Shown piece after piece: positions 8,139 through 16,504 of a stretch of 41,665 nucleotides of DNA (positions are counted from its first letter, which is position 1; every line of letters starts with the position of its first letter). The position numbers and the translations under genes were made by a program. Source of the stretch: Bifidobacteriaceae bacterium (lineage in GTDB: Bacteria; Actinomycetota; Actinomycetes; Actinomycetales; WQXJ01); the NCBI GenBank assembly GCA_031281585.1, contig JAITFE010000050.1, positions 1-41,665 on the forward strand, given 5' to 3'. A model generated the notes under the pieces. It was not told the origin of the DNA, did not search any database, and worked only from the letters and a program-made list of their open reading frames with translations.

Positions 8139-9056
8139 TCAGCCGGTCAATGCCGCCAACTCCTCCTTGGCTTCTTGCGCCCACGACTCAAGGTCAGCCT
8201 TGCGGGCGTCAACGAACTCCTCCTCAAGGCTGTAGAGAATCTGGTCCGACCGGACCTGGTAGTCCACCTCCTGCTGGCATTCGAGATCCGCCACGGCCAA
8301 CCGGACCTCGAACTCGACCGCGTCCGCCGCCCCAGACCGGGAGCGCTCGTCCGCCAAGGCCGTGGCGTCATCCGGGCCGCCCAGGGCACCGAACGACTTG
8401 CCCCGCATGCACGCCGACCAATCGCCGTTGACCTTTGCCATCTCCGCGGAGGCGGCGGCCCTGTCGCCAAGGCTGGTCATCTCCTCCAGCAGCCCCTCCC
8501 ACCGCAGTCCTCCTGTGAAGGCGGCGCCGCCGTACACCGCGTCCCAAGCCAGGTCGTAGCATCCGCCGGAACGGTTGATCACGCCGTCCGCGTCGACGGT
8601 CTCCTCCCCGCCTAACGCCAGATCGTAGGCGGCCCGCCCCTCGGCGCTGAGCGATTCCCGAATGGCCATGTTCGGGTCGTCGGTGCCGGGCCCGGCGGCA
8701 CCTGCGCCGGACAGCTCCCCGGACGAGATCCCGTAGCCGTAAAGCGCCCGGTACTCCATGGTTCCGGGGGCGACCGCCGGCGGGGTTTCCTCCTGCACGT
8801 AACGGCCTTCCTCGATTTGGTATTCGAATCCCTCTTCTCGCACGCAGGCCGCGATGCGCTTCTGGAACGCGGCCTCGAGCAGCCGGTCCCGCGCGGCGTA
8901 ATCCTGGGCCGCCCCGTAGGCCAGCGTCCAGTAGGGCTCAAGCGGAGAGCTGGTGGCGCTGGTCAGAGGCAGATCAGAGGTCGTGCCGGGGGTGCAGCCC
9001 GCCGCCAGCGCCGCGGCCAACGCCGCAAGGCTGACAGCCAGGCCGCCGGTTTTCAT
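8139..9056 (-). CDS. Predicted lipoprotein of unknown function
   Basis: A 305-residue protein with a lipoprotein signal: MKTGG, a hydrophobic run rich in Leu/Ala, then the lipobox LAAGC with the acylated cysteine at about residue 21. The mature part is acidic, helix-rich and hydrophilic (AYGAAQDYAARDRLLEAAF, later EFEVRLAVADLECQQEVDYQ). It contains five or more further cysteines, including CVREEGFEYQ and CMRGKSFG, which may form disulphides. It probably sits on the outer face of the membrane. Its ATG overlaps the stop of the upstream membrane-protein gene (ATGA), so the two are likely one operon with a shared envelope role. No named family is recognised. Confidence 0.8.
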   Translation of the reverse strand: MKTGGLAVSLAALAAALAAGCTPGTTSDLPLTSATSSPLEPYWTLAYGAAQDYAARDRLLEAAFQKRIAACVREEGFEYQIEEGRYVQEETPPAVAPGTMEYRALYGYGISSGELSGAGAAGPGTDDPNMAIRESLSAEGRAAYDLALGGEETVDADGVINRSGGCYDLAWDAVYGGAAFTGGLRWEGLLEEMTSLGDRAAASAEMAKVNGDWSACMRGKSFGALGGPDDATALADERSRSGAADAVEFEVRLAVADLECQQEVDYQVRSDQILYSLEEEFVDARKADLESWAQEAKEELAALTG

Positions 9057-10120
9057 TTCGGCGACGGCTGTTTAGGGAGGGCCTCGTCCTCCAAGTTCTC
9101 CTGGTCGCCCGGGCTGGGGCTCGTGGACGGCCCCTCCGCATTCTCGGTCGCGGCTGGGTCCGACGCGGGCTCGGCGCTCCCGCTCGGATCGATCTCCGGG
9201 CTCGCGTCGCCGCTCGGCGAAGGCTCCTGGGAAGCCAGCTCGGAGGGGCTCGGGTCCGCCGTCTCGGCTGGGGACGGCGACTCGGATGGCGGCGTCGACT
9301 CGCGGGCCTCTTCCGAGGGCGGCGCCGAAGGCGTCCGCTCCGGCCCCCGTGGGTTCACAAACGTCGTCTTCCGCCCGGAGTCGCGGCCGGTGAGCTCGTC
9401 GGAGATCGTGTTGCCCAGCAACAACTCGACCCCCGTCACGATCGCCATGATCACCAGAAACACCGCCAGCCCCAGCCCAGCCAAAGCCTTCACCGGGCCG
9501 TGACGGCGGATCAGCTCCCGCAGCCAGCTCGCATTGTCCAGTTTCGCCAGGCCCGGCCCCTTCCCCGCCGAACCGTCGCTGTCGCTGTCGGTTTGGGCGT
9601 CGGTTTGGCTGTCCGTGTCGCTGTCCGTGTCGCTGTCCGCGTTCGCCTGGCTCTCCCCGGCAGCCTCGGCCTGGCCGTCCGCGCCAGATTCCGCCGATGC
9701 CGTGCCCTCCGCCCCATCCTCCCCCTTCGTCTTGGCGGCGTCTTGCGCGACCGGCTCCGGAGCAGCGGTTTCGTTGGGAACCGGCTCGGCGGCATCGTCG
9801 GGATTGTCGGTTTGCGTGGACCCGTCTGCGGCCTCGCCGGCGGCGGACACGGCGCTGGCCTGGCCGGATCCGTGGGCGGCGGGCAGAACGGCGGTGACGG
9901 CCTGCTGGGCCAAGTTCTTGACCGCCTTGTGAGTGCGGTCCAGGGAGCGGGTGTAGATGAAGTTACCGACAACGGTGATGACGGCCGCCAGGGCCGCACC
10001 CAGGATGGTGCCGGCCACGCCCAGGTAGGACAGCGCGACAGTCGAGGTGACCGCCGCGAGAGCGCTGGCAAGCACCTGGATGACGGAAATGCCACCTCCC
10101 TGTTTCTTGCCGTCGCTCAT
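9053..10120 (-). CDS. Membrane protein with long Ser/Asp/Glu/Pro-rich linkers
   Basis: A 355-residue protein of unknown function. The frame is open from 10279, but the ATG at 10120 (MSDGKKQGGG) is preferred because the upstream residues look non-coding. Residues 10-55 are hydrophobic, with GVAGTILGAALAAVITVVGNF as a membrane helix and a possible earlier one. A long acidic low-complexity region includes a Ser/Asp/Thr tract encoded by short repeats at about 9580-9650. A second helix (LAVFLVIMAIVTGVELLLG) follows near residue 225. The last 120 residues are Ser/Pro/Glu/Ala-rich, like an extended extracellular stalk. It is coupled to the downstream lipoprotein gene by ATGA. Confidence 0.72.
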   Translation of the reverse strand: MSDGKKQGGGISVIQVLASALAAVTSTVALSYLGVAGTILGAALAAVITVVGNFIYTRSLDRTHKAVKNLAQQAVTAVLPAAHGSGQASAVSAAGEAADGSTQTDNPDDAAEPVPNETAAPEPVAQDAAKTKGEDGAEGTASAESGADGQAEAAGESQANADSDTDSDTDSQTDAQTDSDSDGSAGKGPGLAKLDNASWLRELIRRHGPVKALAGLGLAVFLVIMAIVTGVELLLGNTISDELTGRDSGRKTTFVNPRGPERTPSAPPSEEARESTPPSESPSPAETADPSPSELASQEPSPSGDASPEIDPSGSAEPASDPAATENAEGPSTSPSPGDQENLEDEALPKQPSPK

Positions 10121-10291
10121 CCTGTCACCGTAGCGCAACCTGACCCGCCTGGGGGCGGGGCGATCCTCGCCGCTTGAAGCGGGTGCCTTCGTCCTGGCGA
10201 CTCGCCGCAAAATCTGCTGCCCTGCCGCTGTCGCTAGGCCGTAACGTGGCCGATCATCGGATGTCCGAAAACCCATCAAGGAAGCGCACTT

Positions 10292-10804
10292 GTGTCCAAC
10301 TCAATAGGCTTGCATCCAGAAGCTCGTCGCCGCCTCGTCCAAGCCCAAGCTGCCATATCGTTCGACGCGCTTCTCGCGGCACAGGCGGTCGAAGACGCGG
10401 TCAGCGGCCAAGCGCCGCCTCCCCGCCGCGCAGTAACAGCGCTTCGCCGGACCCTTGCGCACGTCGACCGTCTGGTTGAGATCGACGAAAAGCGACAGTT
10501 TGCCCTGTTGATGGGAACAGAGGACGCACCCCTGGACGATTTCGAGCCTTACCACTTGGTGGCGAGAGCAACGACAACCAGACCCGAGAACGGCAACGAC
10601 CCCTCGCTGAGCGACTCCGCTGTGCTCACCCAGATCGTGGAGAACCGCAAAGCGATTGAAGTCACCGAGGAAGAATCCATCGCCGTTCTGAACGAGGACC
10701 GGGCGCGGCTTCTCTTCAGGGCACTCGACCGGCTTGCCCGAGCGGCTACGGCGGCGGCCTACGCCGAGGATGCAAGTCAGCGCGGCCATTCCGCGGTGGT
10801 CTGA
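10292..10804 (+). CDS. Hypothetical protein, 170 residues
   Basis: Begins with GTG at 10292 behind AAGGAAG, a good ribosome site. The protein is soluble, mostly helical and charged, with no signal peptide or membrane segment. There is an RRLVQAQAAISFDALLAAQAV helix at the N-terminus and LLFRALDRLARAATAAAYAE near the C-terminus. The coding frame is convincing by composition. No known domain is recognised and no operon partner is evident: the flanking gene upstream is divergent, and the downstream transporter starts 136 bp later. Confidence 0.65.
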   Translation: MSNSIGLHPEARRRLVQAQAAISFDALLAAQAVEDAVSGQAPPPRRAVTALRRTLAHVDRLVEIDEKRQFALLMGTEDAPLDDFEPYHLVARATTTRPENGNDPSLSDSAVLTQIVENRKAIEVTEEESIAVLNEDRARLLFRALDRLARAATAAAYAEDASQRGHSAVV

Positions 10805-10940
10805 CCACACCCGCGCGCCTCTCCAATAAGGAGCCGGATATCAACGGGACCCCAGCCCGGCCCAGGCCGCCCCGCCCTTCGGCCAGGCCCCGGTCGGGGA
10901 GCTGATCTGCTTGGGTTGGCCGGTGCGGCATCATTGATTG

Positions 10941-11633
10941 GTGTCAACCAGCCGCCAAGACCCGCCGCCCGCCGCCGTTGTTCGGCGGGGCGCCTATCCC
11001 GCGTTGGTTGGGCTGTTCACCTCCTTGCTGGTGATTTCGAACGTCTCGGCGGTCAAGCTGATCGGGTTGGGGACGGTCGAGTTGTTCGGCGCCCGGTTCG
11101 ACGTGACCGTCGACGGGGGCGTCTTTCTGTTTCCCCTGACCTATATCTTGGGCGACGTGCTGGCCGAGGTGTTCGGGTTCAGGGCCGCCCGCAAAGCGAT
11201 TCTGCTCGGCTTTGTCTGCGCGGTCCTGGCGGTGGGCTCGTTTTGGCTGGTGCAAGTCTCGCCGCCCGCTTCCGGCTGGACGGGCCAAGCCGCCTATGAG
11301 CAGGTCTTGGGGTTTGTGCCCCGCATTGTGGGGGCCTCCCTGGCCGGGTACCTGGTTGGGCAGTTGCTCAACGCCCTGACCCTGACGGCCATGAAGCGCC
11401 GATCGCGTGGCAAAGCGCTCTGGGCGCGCCTGCTGGGGTCCACCGCCGTGGGTGAACTGGCCGACACCGTTGTGTTCTGCACCATCGCCTTCTACGGCGT
11501 GATCTCCGGCGCGCAGTTCCTGGGCTACGTCGCGTTGGGCTACGTCTACAAGTGCCTGGTCGAAGTTGTCCTGTTGCCCGTCACCTACCGGGTGGTGGCC
11601 TGGGTCAGGCGCCGCGAGGCCGCCGCTGCTTGA
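10941..11633 (+). CDS. yhhQ: Queuosine-precursor transporter, YhhQ/VUT family
   Basis: An integral membrane protein of about 230 residues that should import a queuosine precursor (preQ0 or preQ1) for tRNA modification. Family features seen are ISNVSAVKLI in the first helix, the conserved FPLTYILGDVLAEVFGF block, a central amphipathic stretch and GELADTVVFCTIAFYG, followed by a last helix with YKCLVEVVLLPVTYRVV. Five to six membrane helices can be counted. GTG at 10941 is taken as start and a TTG directly before it is equally possible. No strong Shine-Dalgarno is visible, and no preQ1 riboswitch could be recognised in the 136-bp leader. Confidence 0.88.
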   Translation: MSTSRQDPPPAAVVRRGAYPALVGLFTSLLVISNVSAVKLIGLGTVELFGARFDVTVDGGVFLFPLTYILGDVLAEVFGFRAARKAILLGFVCAVLAVGSFWLVQVSPPASGWTGQAAYEQVLGFVPRIVGASLAGYLVGQLLNALTLTAMKRRSRGKALWARLLGSTAVGELADTVVFCTIAFYGVISGAQFLGYVALGYVYKCLVEVVLLPVTYRVVAWVRRREAAAA

Positions 11634-11741
11634 GGCTTCTCGAACCGACCAGCGGCCTGCGGCCGCGCCCGGCGGGAAAGGTTCAAGCTCCCGGCTGTTT
11701 GAGCCTTCTCGGAGCCGGCCCGCCGCACGGGGCGGCCACCG

Positions 11742-13010
11742 CTACTTGAGCACTCCCGGATCCGATGGGTCGAGCAACTGCACAATCCGGTTGAGATCCG
11801 CCACCGACGCGAATTCGATCACGACCCGTCCCTTGGACTTGCCCAAGTTGACGGTCACCTTGGTGTCGAAACGGTCCGCGAGGCGGTCCTGCAAACCGTC
11901 CAGCGCCTGCCGGTGGGCGCCCGCCCGCACCGCCGCCCTCTTCGGCTTCGCCTCGGGCGGGACCTCCCCCAGCGAAACCAGTTCCTCGGTGGTGCGAACC
12001 GACAGGCCTTCGGCCACCACCTTCTGCGCCATGCGCTCCATCGCCGCCGCGTCGTCCAGCGACAGCAGCGCCCTGGCGTGCCCGGCCGAGAGCACGCCCG
12101 CCGCCAGCCGACGCTGCACCAGCGGAGGGAGCTTCAGCAGCCGCAGGGTGTTGGAGATTTGGGGCCTCGAGCGGGCGATCTTCGCCGCCAACTGATCCTG
12201 CGTGCAGGAGAAATCGTCCAGGAGCTGCCGGTAGGCGGCGGCCTCTTCCAAGGGGTTGAGCTGCGCCCGGTGCAGGTTCTCCAACAGCGCGTCCCGCAGC
12301 AGGTCGGAGTCTTCGGTCGCCCGGACAATGGCCGGCACCTCGTCCAGGCCGGCCAGCTGGCAGGCCCGCCAGCGCCGCTCCCCCATCACCAGTTCGTACC
12401 GCGGCGCTTCGGACTGGCCGTCCTTCTGCGCGTCGCGCCCGGCGTTCGCCGCCGTTGCGGCTCCGGGTCGGAGCCCGGTTCCGGCGCCGTCCGCCGCACG
12501 CCCCGAAACCGAAAGAGGCCGCACCACCACCGGTTGCAGCAGCCCGACCTCCTTGATCGAATCGGCCAACTCCTGGAGCGCGTCTTCGTCGAAAACCTGC
12601 CGGGGCTGGCGCGGATTCGGCTGGATTGCGGTGAGCGGGATCATGGCGAACTCGGCGCCCGGCACCGCCACAAGTTCCGCGCCGTCCCCACCCGAACCCC
12701 CACCGGCGGCGGCCGTGGCGGCGCCCTTGGTCCCTCCGCGAGCGGACCGCGCCCGTCCTCCCGCGCCGGTCCCATCCGATTGGGCGTTCCCGCCGCCGCC
12801 AGCGGCCCGCGCGGCCGGGTTCGCCTGAACCGGCCGGTCGGCATCCTCCGCTTGCGGCGACGTGAACAGCAAGTCGACCGGACGCCTTCTGGCCGGCGCC
12901 CGCGAGCCCTGCCCCGTCTCCGAGCCCTCCGCGGCGCCGCCGCGGACCCCCGACCCGGACGGTATGAGGGCGCCGAGCCCTTTCCCCAAGCCGGTTCTGC
13001 GTTCAGCCAT
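11742..13010 (-). CDS. parB: Chromosome-partitioning protein ParB
   Basis: A CTP-dependent clamp that loads at parS and organises the origin. The 422-residue protein starts at ATG 13010 with the ParA-contacting peptide [13 protein letters not shown]. After a disordered stretch of about 110 residues come the ParB/Srx fold ([17 protein letters not shown]), GERRWRA (about residue 209), [14 protein letters not shown], and the parS-reading helix-turn-helix ([26 protein letters not shown]). A C-terminal dimerisation domain ends in IVQLLDPSD. It is longer than typical, owing to the N-terminal linker and an insert of about 30 residues between VVVRPL and [10 protein letters not shown]. It overlaps the end of parA by 8 bp, so the two form one operon. 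Confidence 0.95.
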   Translation of the reverse strand: MAERRTGLGKGLGALIPSGSGVRGGAAEGSETGQGSRAPARRRPVDLLFTSPQAEDADRPVQANPAARAAGGGGNAQSDGTGAGGRARSARGGTKGAATAAAGGGSGGDGAELVAVPGAEFAMIPLTAIQPNPRQPRQVFDEDALQELADSIKEVGLLQPVVVRPLSVSGRAADGAGTGLRPGAATAANAGRDAQKDGQSEAPRYELVMGERRWRACQLAGLDEVPAIVRATEDSDLLRDALLENLHRAQLNPLEEAAAYRQLLDDFSCTQDQLAAKIARSRPQISNTLRLLKLPPLVQRRLAAGVLSAGHARALLSLDDAAAMERMAQKVVAEGLSVRTTEELVSLGEVPPEAKPKRAAVRAGAHRQALDGLQDRLADRFDTKVTVNLGKSKGRVVIEFASVADLNRIVQLLDPSDPGVLK

Positions 13011-13950
13011 TGTTCCCTCCCACGCGTTCTGCCAATTCCAACGCCGCTTCCATGTACGCGAGCGCGCCGGTCGAATTCGGGTCGTAGCCAATCACGGTCT
13101 GGCCAAAGCCGGGGGCTTCGGCGATCCGGACCGAGCGCGGAATGGTGGTCCGCATCACCTGGTCCGGAAAATGCTCCTTGACCTCCCTAACCACGTCATG
13201 CGCGAGGTTGGTCCGCGCGTCGTACATGGTCAACAGAATCGCGGAAACGGCCAGCTCCGAATTGAGCGAGTCCCTGACCAGGCCAATGGTCCGCAGGAGT
13301 TGAGACAACCCCTCCAGAGCGTAATACTCGCACTGGATGGGGATCAGCACTTCCTTCGCCCCCACCAGCGCGTTCAGAGTCAGCAGCCCCAGCGACGGAG
13401 GGCAGTCGATGACGACATAGTCCAGTTGCTCCTCGCCGACTCGTCGCAAGTGCCGGCGGAGGTCGCCTATCGCCTCGTGCAGGCGGTACTCCCGCTTGGG
13501 CTCGCCGACCAACTCCACCTCCGCGCCGGACAACTCGATTGTCGCCGGGGCGCACCAAAGGTTCGGGTCCGCGTCGGTCGGCGCCACCACGTCCAACAAC
13601 GCCTGTCCCCGGAGGATCACGTCGTAGATCGACGGGGTTTCGCTGTGATGCTCCACCCCCAGCGCGGTCGAGGCGTTGCCCTGCGGGTCGGTGTCTATCA
13701 CCAGGACCCGTTGGCCGCCGGCCGCCAACGCCGCAGCGAGGTTGACGGTGGTGGAGGTCTTCCCCACCCCGCCCTTTTGGTTCGCCACCGCGATCACGCG
13801 CGTCAACGGCGGTCGCGGAAACCGCCGACCCCGCAGCCGCAACCGCCGCGCGGTGTCAATCGCGGCCTGATCCCCCAAAGGCGTATCGCTGGAAGCCGGT
13901 CCCGATGTTTCACGTGAAACATCGCTCACGGCGGGTTCTGGAAAAGACAC
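13003..13950 (-). CDS. parA: Chromosome-partitioning ATPase ParA (Soj)
   Basis: A Walker-type ATPase that moves ParB-parS complexes. Seen are the deviant Walker A KGGVGKTS (K59-T65 from the chosen start), switch I/II regions with [11 protein letters not shown] and [11 protein letters not shown], and the C-terminal [14 protein letters not shown]. The start is uncertain. GTG at 13950 gives 315 residues and GTG at 13929 gives 308, and neither has a well-spaced Shine-Dalgarno. The parS site lies inside the first codons and is read as DVSRET, an arrangement common at the parA or rsmG 5' end in actinobacteria. parB overlaps its 3' end. The usual upstream partner rsmG is 2.5 kb away here because of an insertion. 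Confidence 0.95.
   Translation of the reverse strand: MSFPEPAVSDVSRETSGPASSDTPLGDQAAIDTARRLRLRGRRFPRPPLTRVIAVANQKGGVGKTSTTVNLAAALAAGGQRVLVIDTDPQGNASTALGVEHHSETPSIYDVILRGQALLDVVAPTDADPNLWCAPATIELSGAEVELVGEPKREYRLHEAIGDLRRHLRRVGEEQLDYVVIDCPPSLGLLTLNALVGAKEVLIPIQCEYYALEGLSQLLRTIGLVRDSLNSELAVSAILLTMYDARTNLAHDVVREVKEHFPDQVMRTTIPRSVRIAEAPGFGQTVIGYDPNSTGALAYMEAALELAERVGGNNG
13906..13921. promoter_or_regulatory. parS site (perfect consensus)
   Basis: TGTTTCACGTGAAACA matches the bacterial parS consensus at all 16 positions, and the palindrome extends to 20 bp (13904-13923). It is the loading site for ParB and sits within the 5' codons of parA, 6 kb from dnaA. Confidence 0.95.
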
Positions 13951-14383
13951 CCCACAAGTATGCCGGGTACCTCCGACACTGTTTTCCAGCCCCCAACACC
14001 CGTCCCGTCCCCCGCGTCCGGGCCGCCCCGGTGCCGGTCCGCCGCCACAATCCCTCCGCGCCCTCGACTGGGTGGCGGCGACTCCGTTCGGCGGACAGTC
14101 GCGGACCGGCGCGCGACAGGCCGGCGGTTTTGCCCCGCCGCCGATGCCGTCCGCCCGCCTTCCCCCGGCACGGGCTGGCCGGCGAATTCTTTGGCGCCGC
14201 GGCACGCCTCGACGTCCCGGCGCGTGGCGCCAGCCGAGGCCCTGCCGCGCGGCGCCGAGATCGACCACCCGGCGGCACGCATGGCCGTGCCCGCGCGGGC
14301 GGCCCCGCGCCTCGTCTCGGTGCGCTGGGGGCGCGCGCGGCGGCATGTTCCCTCCGCGCTTCTTGATGGGGAACAATGAGCGG
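13951..14383. other. 430-bp gap upstream of parA
   Basis: Several frames are open here on both strands, but all read as arginine/proline-rich antisense-type peptides and none has a good start. A GGAGG on the minus strand lies 19 bp before the GTG at 13950. The gap should hold the divergent promoters of parA and the methyltransferase remnant, but none could be assigned by eye. Confidence 0.4.
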
Positions 14384-15005
14384 ATGAGCGCCAGCTGGAC
14401 CCACAATTCGGCCTATCACCTGTGGATCGCGAAGGCCGCGCGGGCCGGGGCCGGCGACGCCCTGGACGTTGGCTGCGGCGACGGCTCTCTGCTGGCCCTT
14501 CTTTCCCCCTCTGCCGTTCCGTCACCGGGGTCGACAAGGACCACGCGGCCATTGAGGCCTGCCAGCGGGTCTTCGGGACGCGCGAAACGTCCGCCTGGTC
14601 CTGGGCGAGTTCTTGGCTCTCGACTTCAAGCCGGAGTCGTTCGACCTGGTCTGCTTGGTGGCATCGCTGCATCACATGGACTTGGAGCCGGCCCTGGCGA
14701 AGGCCGTGGGCCTCTTGCGTCCCGGCGGCCGATTGCGAATTGTCGGATTGTCCCGAAACGCAAGCCTTTGGGACTGGATCCTCTCCGGCTTGCGGGTTCC
14801 GCCGGTGCGCGTCGCCGGCTGGCTGAGACACGAGTCGCGCCAGCCGGAAATGGTGGTGAGGGAACCCGCGCTTAGCCACGCGGAACTCCGCCGCGAGACC
14901 AAGCCGGTCCTCCCGGGCCGCCCACCGCCGCGGCGCGGAAAACGATCTGCCCTCAGACCAACTTCACCAGCGGGCTGTACCGACCCAAGAGCGCGTCGGT
15001 CGTGA
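14384..15005 (+). pseudogene. Class I SAM-dependent methyltransferase, broken by two frameshifts
   Basis: Three successive frames together read as one methyltransferase. Frame one, from ATG 14384, has SAYHLWIAKAARAGAGDALDVGCGDGSLL (SAM-binding motif I DVGCGDG). Near 14510, at a TTCCCCCTCT run, the reading shifts to SVTGVDKDHAAIEACQRVFG. Near 14585 it shifts again to VRLVLGEFLALDF with SFDLVCLVASLHHM and ALAKAVGLLRPGGRLRIVG (motifs IV-VI). Both shifts are in the same direction, as expected from two single-base losses, either real decay or sequencing error. The C-terminal part from about 14900 is not convincing and overlaps the convergent PIN gene. It would otherwise belong to the methyltransferase 11/25 type, substrate unknown. 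Confidence 0.75.
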
Positions 15006-15333
15006 GGAATGTCATTCTTTCCACAATGGCTTGGGCAACCATGATTCGATCAAACGGATCCTTATGGAGATCCTTGAGGTTTGACAACTGCCGCACATGC
15101 GGGACCTTGATGTCCAGCGCCTTGTAGCCGGCGCTCGACAAGCCGACTTCCAGCTCCCAGGGGCTCACCGGCAACGCGAGCTTTCCTGAGTCGACCTTGA
15201 TTGTGATTTCCCACAACGCCGCTGCGCTGTAGTACGGCTGGTTGTCTGGGTCGGCCACCAGTCGCGCCGCTTCGGTGGGCGTGGACCCTTGCGCCGATCG
15301 AATGAGAACGTTCGAATCCAGCAGCAGCCTCAT
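14953..15333 (-). CDS. PIN-domain ribonuclease toxin (VapC-like)
   Basis: A 126-residue single PIN domain, predicted to be the RNA-cleaving toxin of a type II toxin-antitoxin pair. The N-terminal MRLLLDSNVLI carries the first catalytic aspartate (D6). E43 in ALWEITIK, the DPFDRIMVAQA block (D91/D94) and FLTTDALLGRYSP supply the remaining acidic site. The LWEITIK...DPFDRIMVAQA pattern is that of the PIN subgroup usually paired with Phd/YefM antitoxins, which is what lies directly upstream. Its start overlaps the antitoxin stop (ATGA). The domain is full length with all key residues present, so it is probably active. Confidence 0.88.
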   Translation of the reverse strand: MRLLLDSNVLIRSAQGSTPTEAARLVADPDNQPYYSAAALWEITIKVDSGKLALPVSPWELEVGLSSAGYKALDIKVPHVRQLSNLKDLHKDPFDRIMVAQAIVERMTFLTTDALLGRYSPLVKLV

Positions 15334-15584
15334 TGCCGCCCGCCCTCGAACAGCTCCTCGATTTCGCCCGCCATCATGGTGTCGAAGTCTTCCGGCAACT
15401 CGTAGTCCTCGAATCGGTCCTTCAAAAAACCGATTCTTGGCGGCGGCGCGACGGGAGTCGGCAAAGCGGACACCATGACCAAAGGCCGGCCATGCTTCGT
15501 TATCACAAATGGGCTGCCGCCTGCGGCCTGATCCACCAGCTTCGACAGATTGGCTTTGGCCTCGACAAGGCTGACGGTTTCCAC
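15330..15584 (-). CDS. Phd/YefM-type antitoxin
   Basis: An 84-residue antitoxin expected to neutralise the adjacent PIN toxin and repress the operon. The N-terminus METVSLVEAKANLSKLVDQAAGG followed by PFVITKHGRPLVMVSAL is the Phd/YefM DNA-binding fold. The acidic C-terminal tail (FEDYELPEDFDTMMAGEIEE) is the usual toxin-binding part. The gene order antitoxin-toxin with a 4-bp overlap is typical. The pair sits in the insertion between parA and rsmG. Confidence 0.88.
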   Translation of the reverse strand: METVSLVEAKANLSKLVDQAAGGSPFVITKHGRPLVMVSALPTPVAPPPRIGFLKDRFEDYELPEDFDTMMAGEIEELFEGGRQ

Positions 15585-15891
15585 GCGCGTTTCCTTTCCA
15601 CGCCCCGCCGTTCCTGCCTGGGCGGTTCTGGTCTGTTCTGGTCTGGTCCGTTATCGATCCATGCTACAACGCCATCCGACTTGCGGCGAGACCACGGCCA
15701 CACCGGCGCTAAGCGCGATCCATACCCGGATCCGCTCTCCATCCCCCGCTCACACCTCGCCGGCCGCTGGCGCGCCGGATCCGCAGGTGTTTCACGTGAA
15801 ACGTCGCCCCTGGAGCCGACGGCTCGAGCCAAAGCCCCGGCCGCCCGGCGCCAAGCCCGGCTTTGGCTCCCGATCCGCTGCGCCCGCCCGC
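15585..15891. other. 307-bp gap holding a parS-like site
   Basis: No gene is supported: the open minus-strand frame spanning it is low quality. TCTGGTCTGTTCTGGTCTGGTCC at about 15626-15650 (shown in part: GGTCTGTTCTGGTCTGG) is a short direct repeat that could be an operator for the toxin-antitoxin operon starting at 15584. The parS-like site is listed separately. Confidence 0.35.
15788..15803. promoter_or_regulatory. Second parS-like site (15 of 16 matches)
   Basis: TGTTTCACGTGAAACG differs from the consensus only in the last base. It lies 1.9 kb from the perfect site and outside any assigned gene. Multiple clustered parS copies near the origin are usual, so it is likely functional. Confidence 0.85.
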
Positions 15892-16368
15892 CTATTCCTC
15901 GGCCAGGTAGAGCTGATACGCCACGTCGTTGCCCAGCAGCAGGTCCAACACGTCGGCGTCGGGCGCGCCGAACCCATCCTCGCCGGGCATGAACATCCAT
16001 ATGATCCTTGTGAAGCCCGCTTGGGCGGCCACAGTTGGATGTGCAGCCAATTGGCGCTGAACAAAACCGTCGCACAGGGCTTGGGCGGCGGAGATTCCGT
16101 CCCCCGCCTCCACGAATCCCGCCTTGACTTGAAAGGCCTGGACGCCGTCGCCTTGGTCCCCGACCAAGTAGACGCGCCGGTCAAGCGGGGTGATGCCGAG
16201 CGTTGACGGTCCGGGCAAGTTGATCGCGACCTCGGCGGGATCGTCCCCGCCGGGGGCCACCGAGATCAAGCAGGGCGGATTCGGACCGGTCGGCTCGCCC
16301 TCGATTCGCGGCAGTGGCGAAGCCTTCCGGCGCAAGGCCGGATCGGTCCTCCGGCGGAACAAACTCAT
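15892..16368 (-). CDS. Hypothetical protein, 158 residues
   Basis: ATG at 16368 is chosen because GAGGT lies about 9 bases upstream. The frame is open 39 bases further. The protein is soluble and acidic, with a basic N-terminus (MSLFRRRTDPALRRKA) and hydrophobic strands such as RVYLVGDQGDGVQAFQV and GFTRIIWMFMPGEDGFG, and it ends in VAYQLYLAEE. No family is recognised. It is oriented with the rsmG-to-parA genes and may be transcribed by read-through from them, but it belongs to the non-conserved insertion. Confidence 0.62.
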   Translation of the reverse strand: MSLFRRRTDPALRRKASPLPRIEGEPTGPNPPCLISVAPGGDDPAEVAINLPGPSTLGITPLDRRVYLVGDQGDGVQAFQVKAGFVEAGDGISAAQALCDGFVQRQLAAHPTVAAQAGFTRIIWMFMPGEDGFGAPDADVLDLLLGNDVAYQLYLAEE

Positions 16369-16504
16369 GGCTGAAATACCTCGTCTCGGTGCTTGGTTCG
16401 CGCCCATGCTAACCGAAAGGCCCCCGCCCGGGCTCGCAGCCTCCCCTCGCGCGCCTTCCGCTTTCGTCAGGCTCGTCCAGCGCCGAGCCGGAGGTCCGGA
16501 TCAT

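Noticed and set aside
9580-9650. CRISPR-like short repeats
   Set aside because: The repeats are in-frame Ser/Asp/Thr codons within a membrane-protein gene, without spacers.
14072-14375. Long plus-strand frame ahead of the methyltransferase remnant
   Set aside because: Arg/Pro/Ala-rich with no start signal. The recognisable protein begins only at about 14384.
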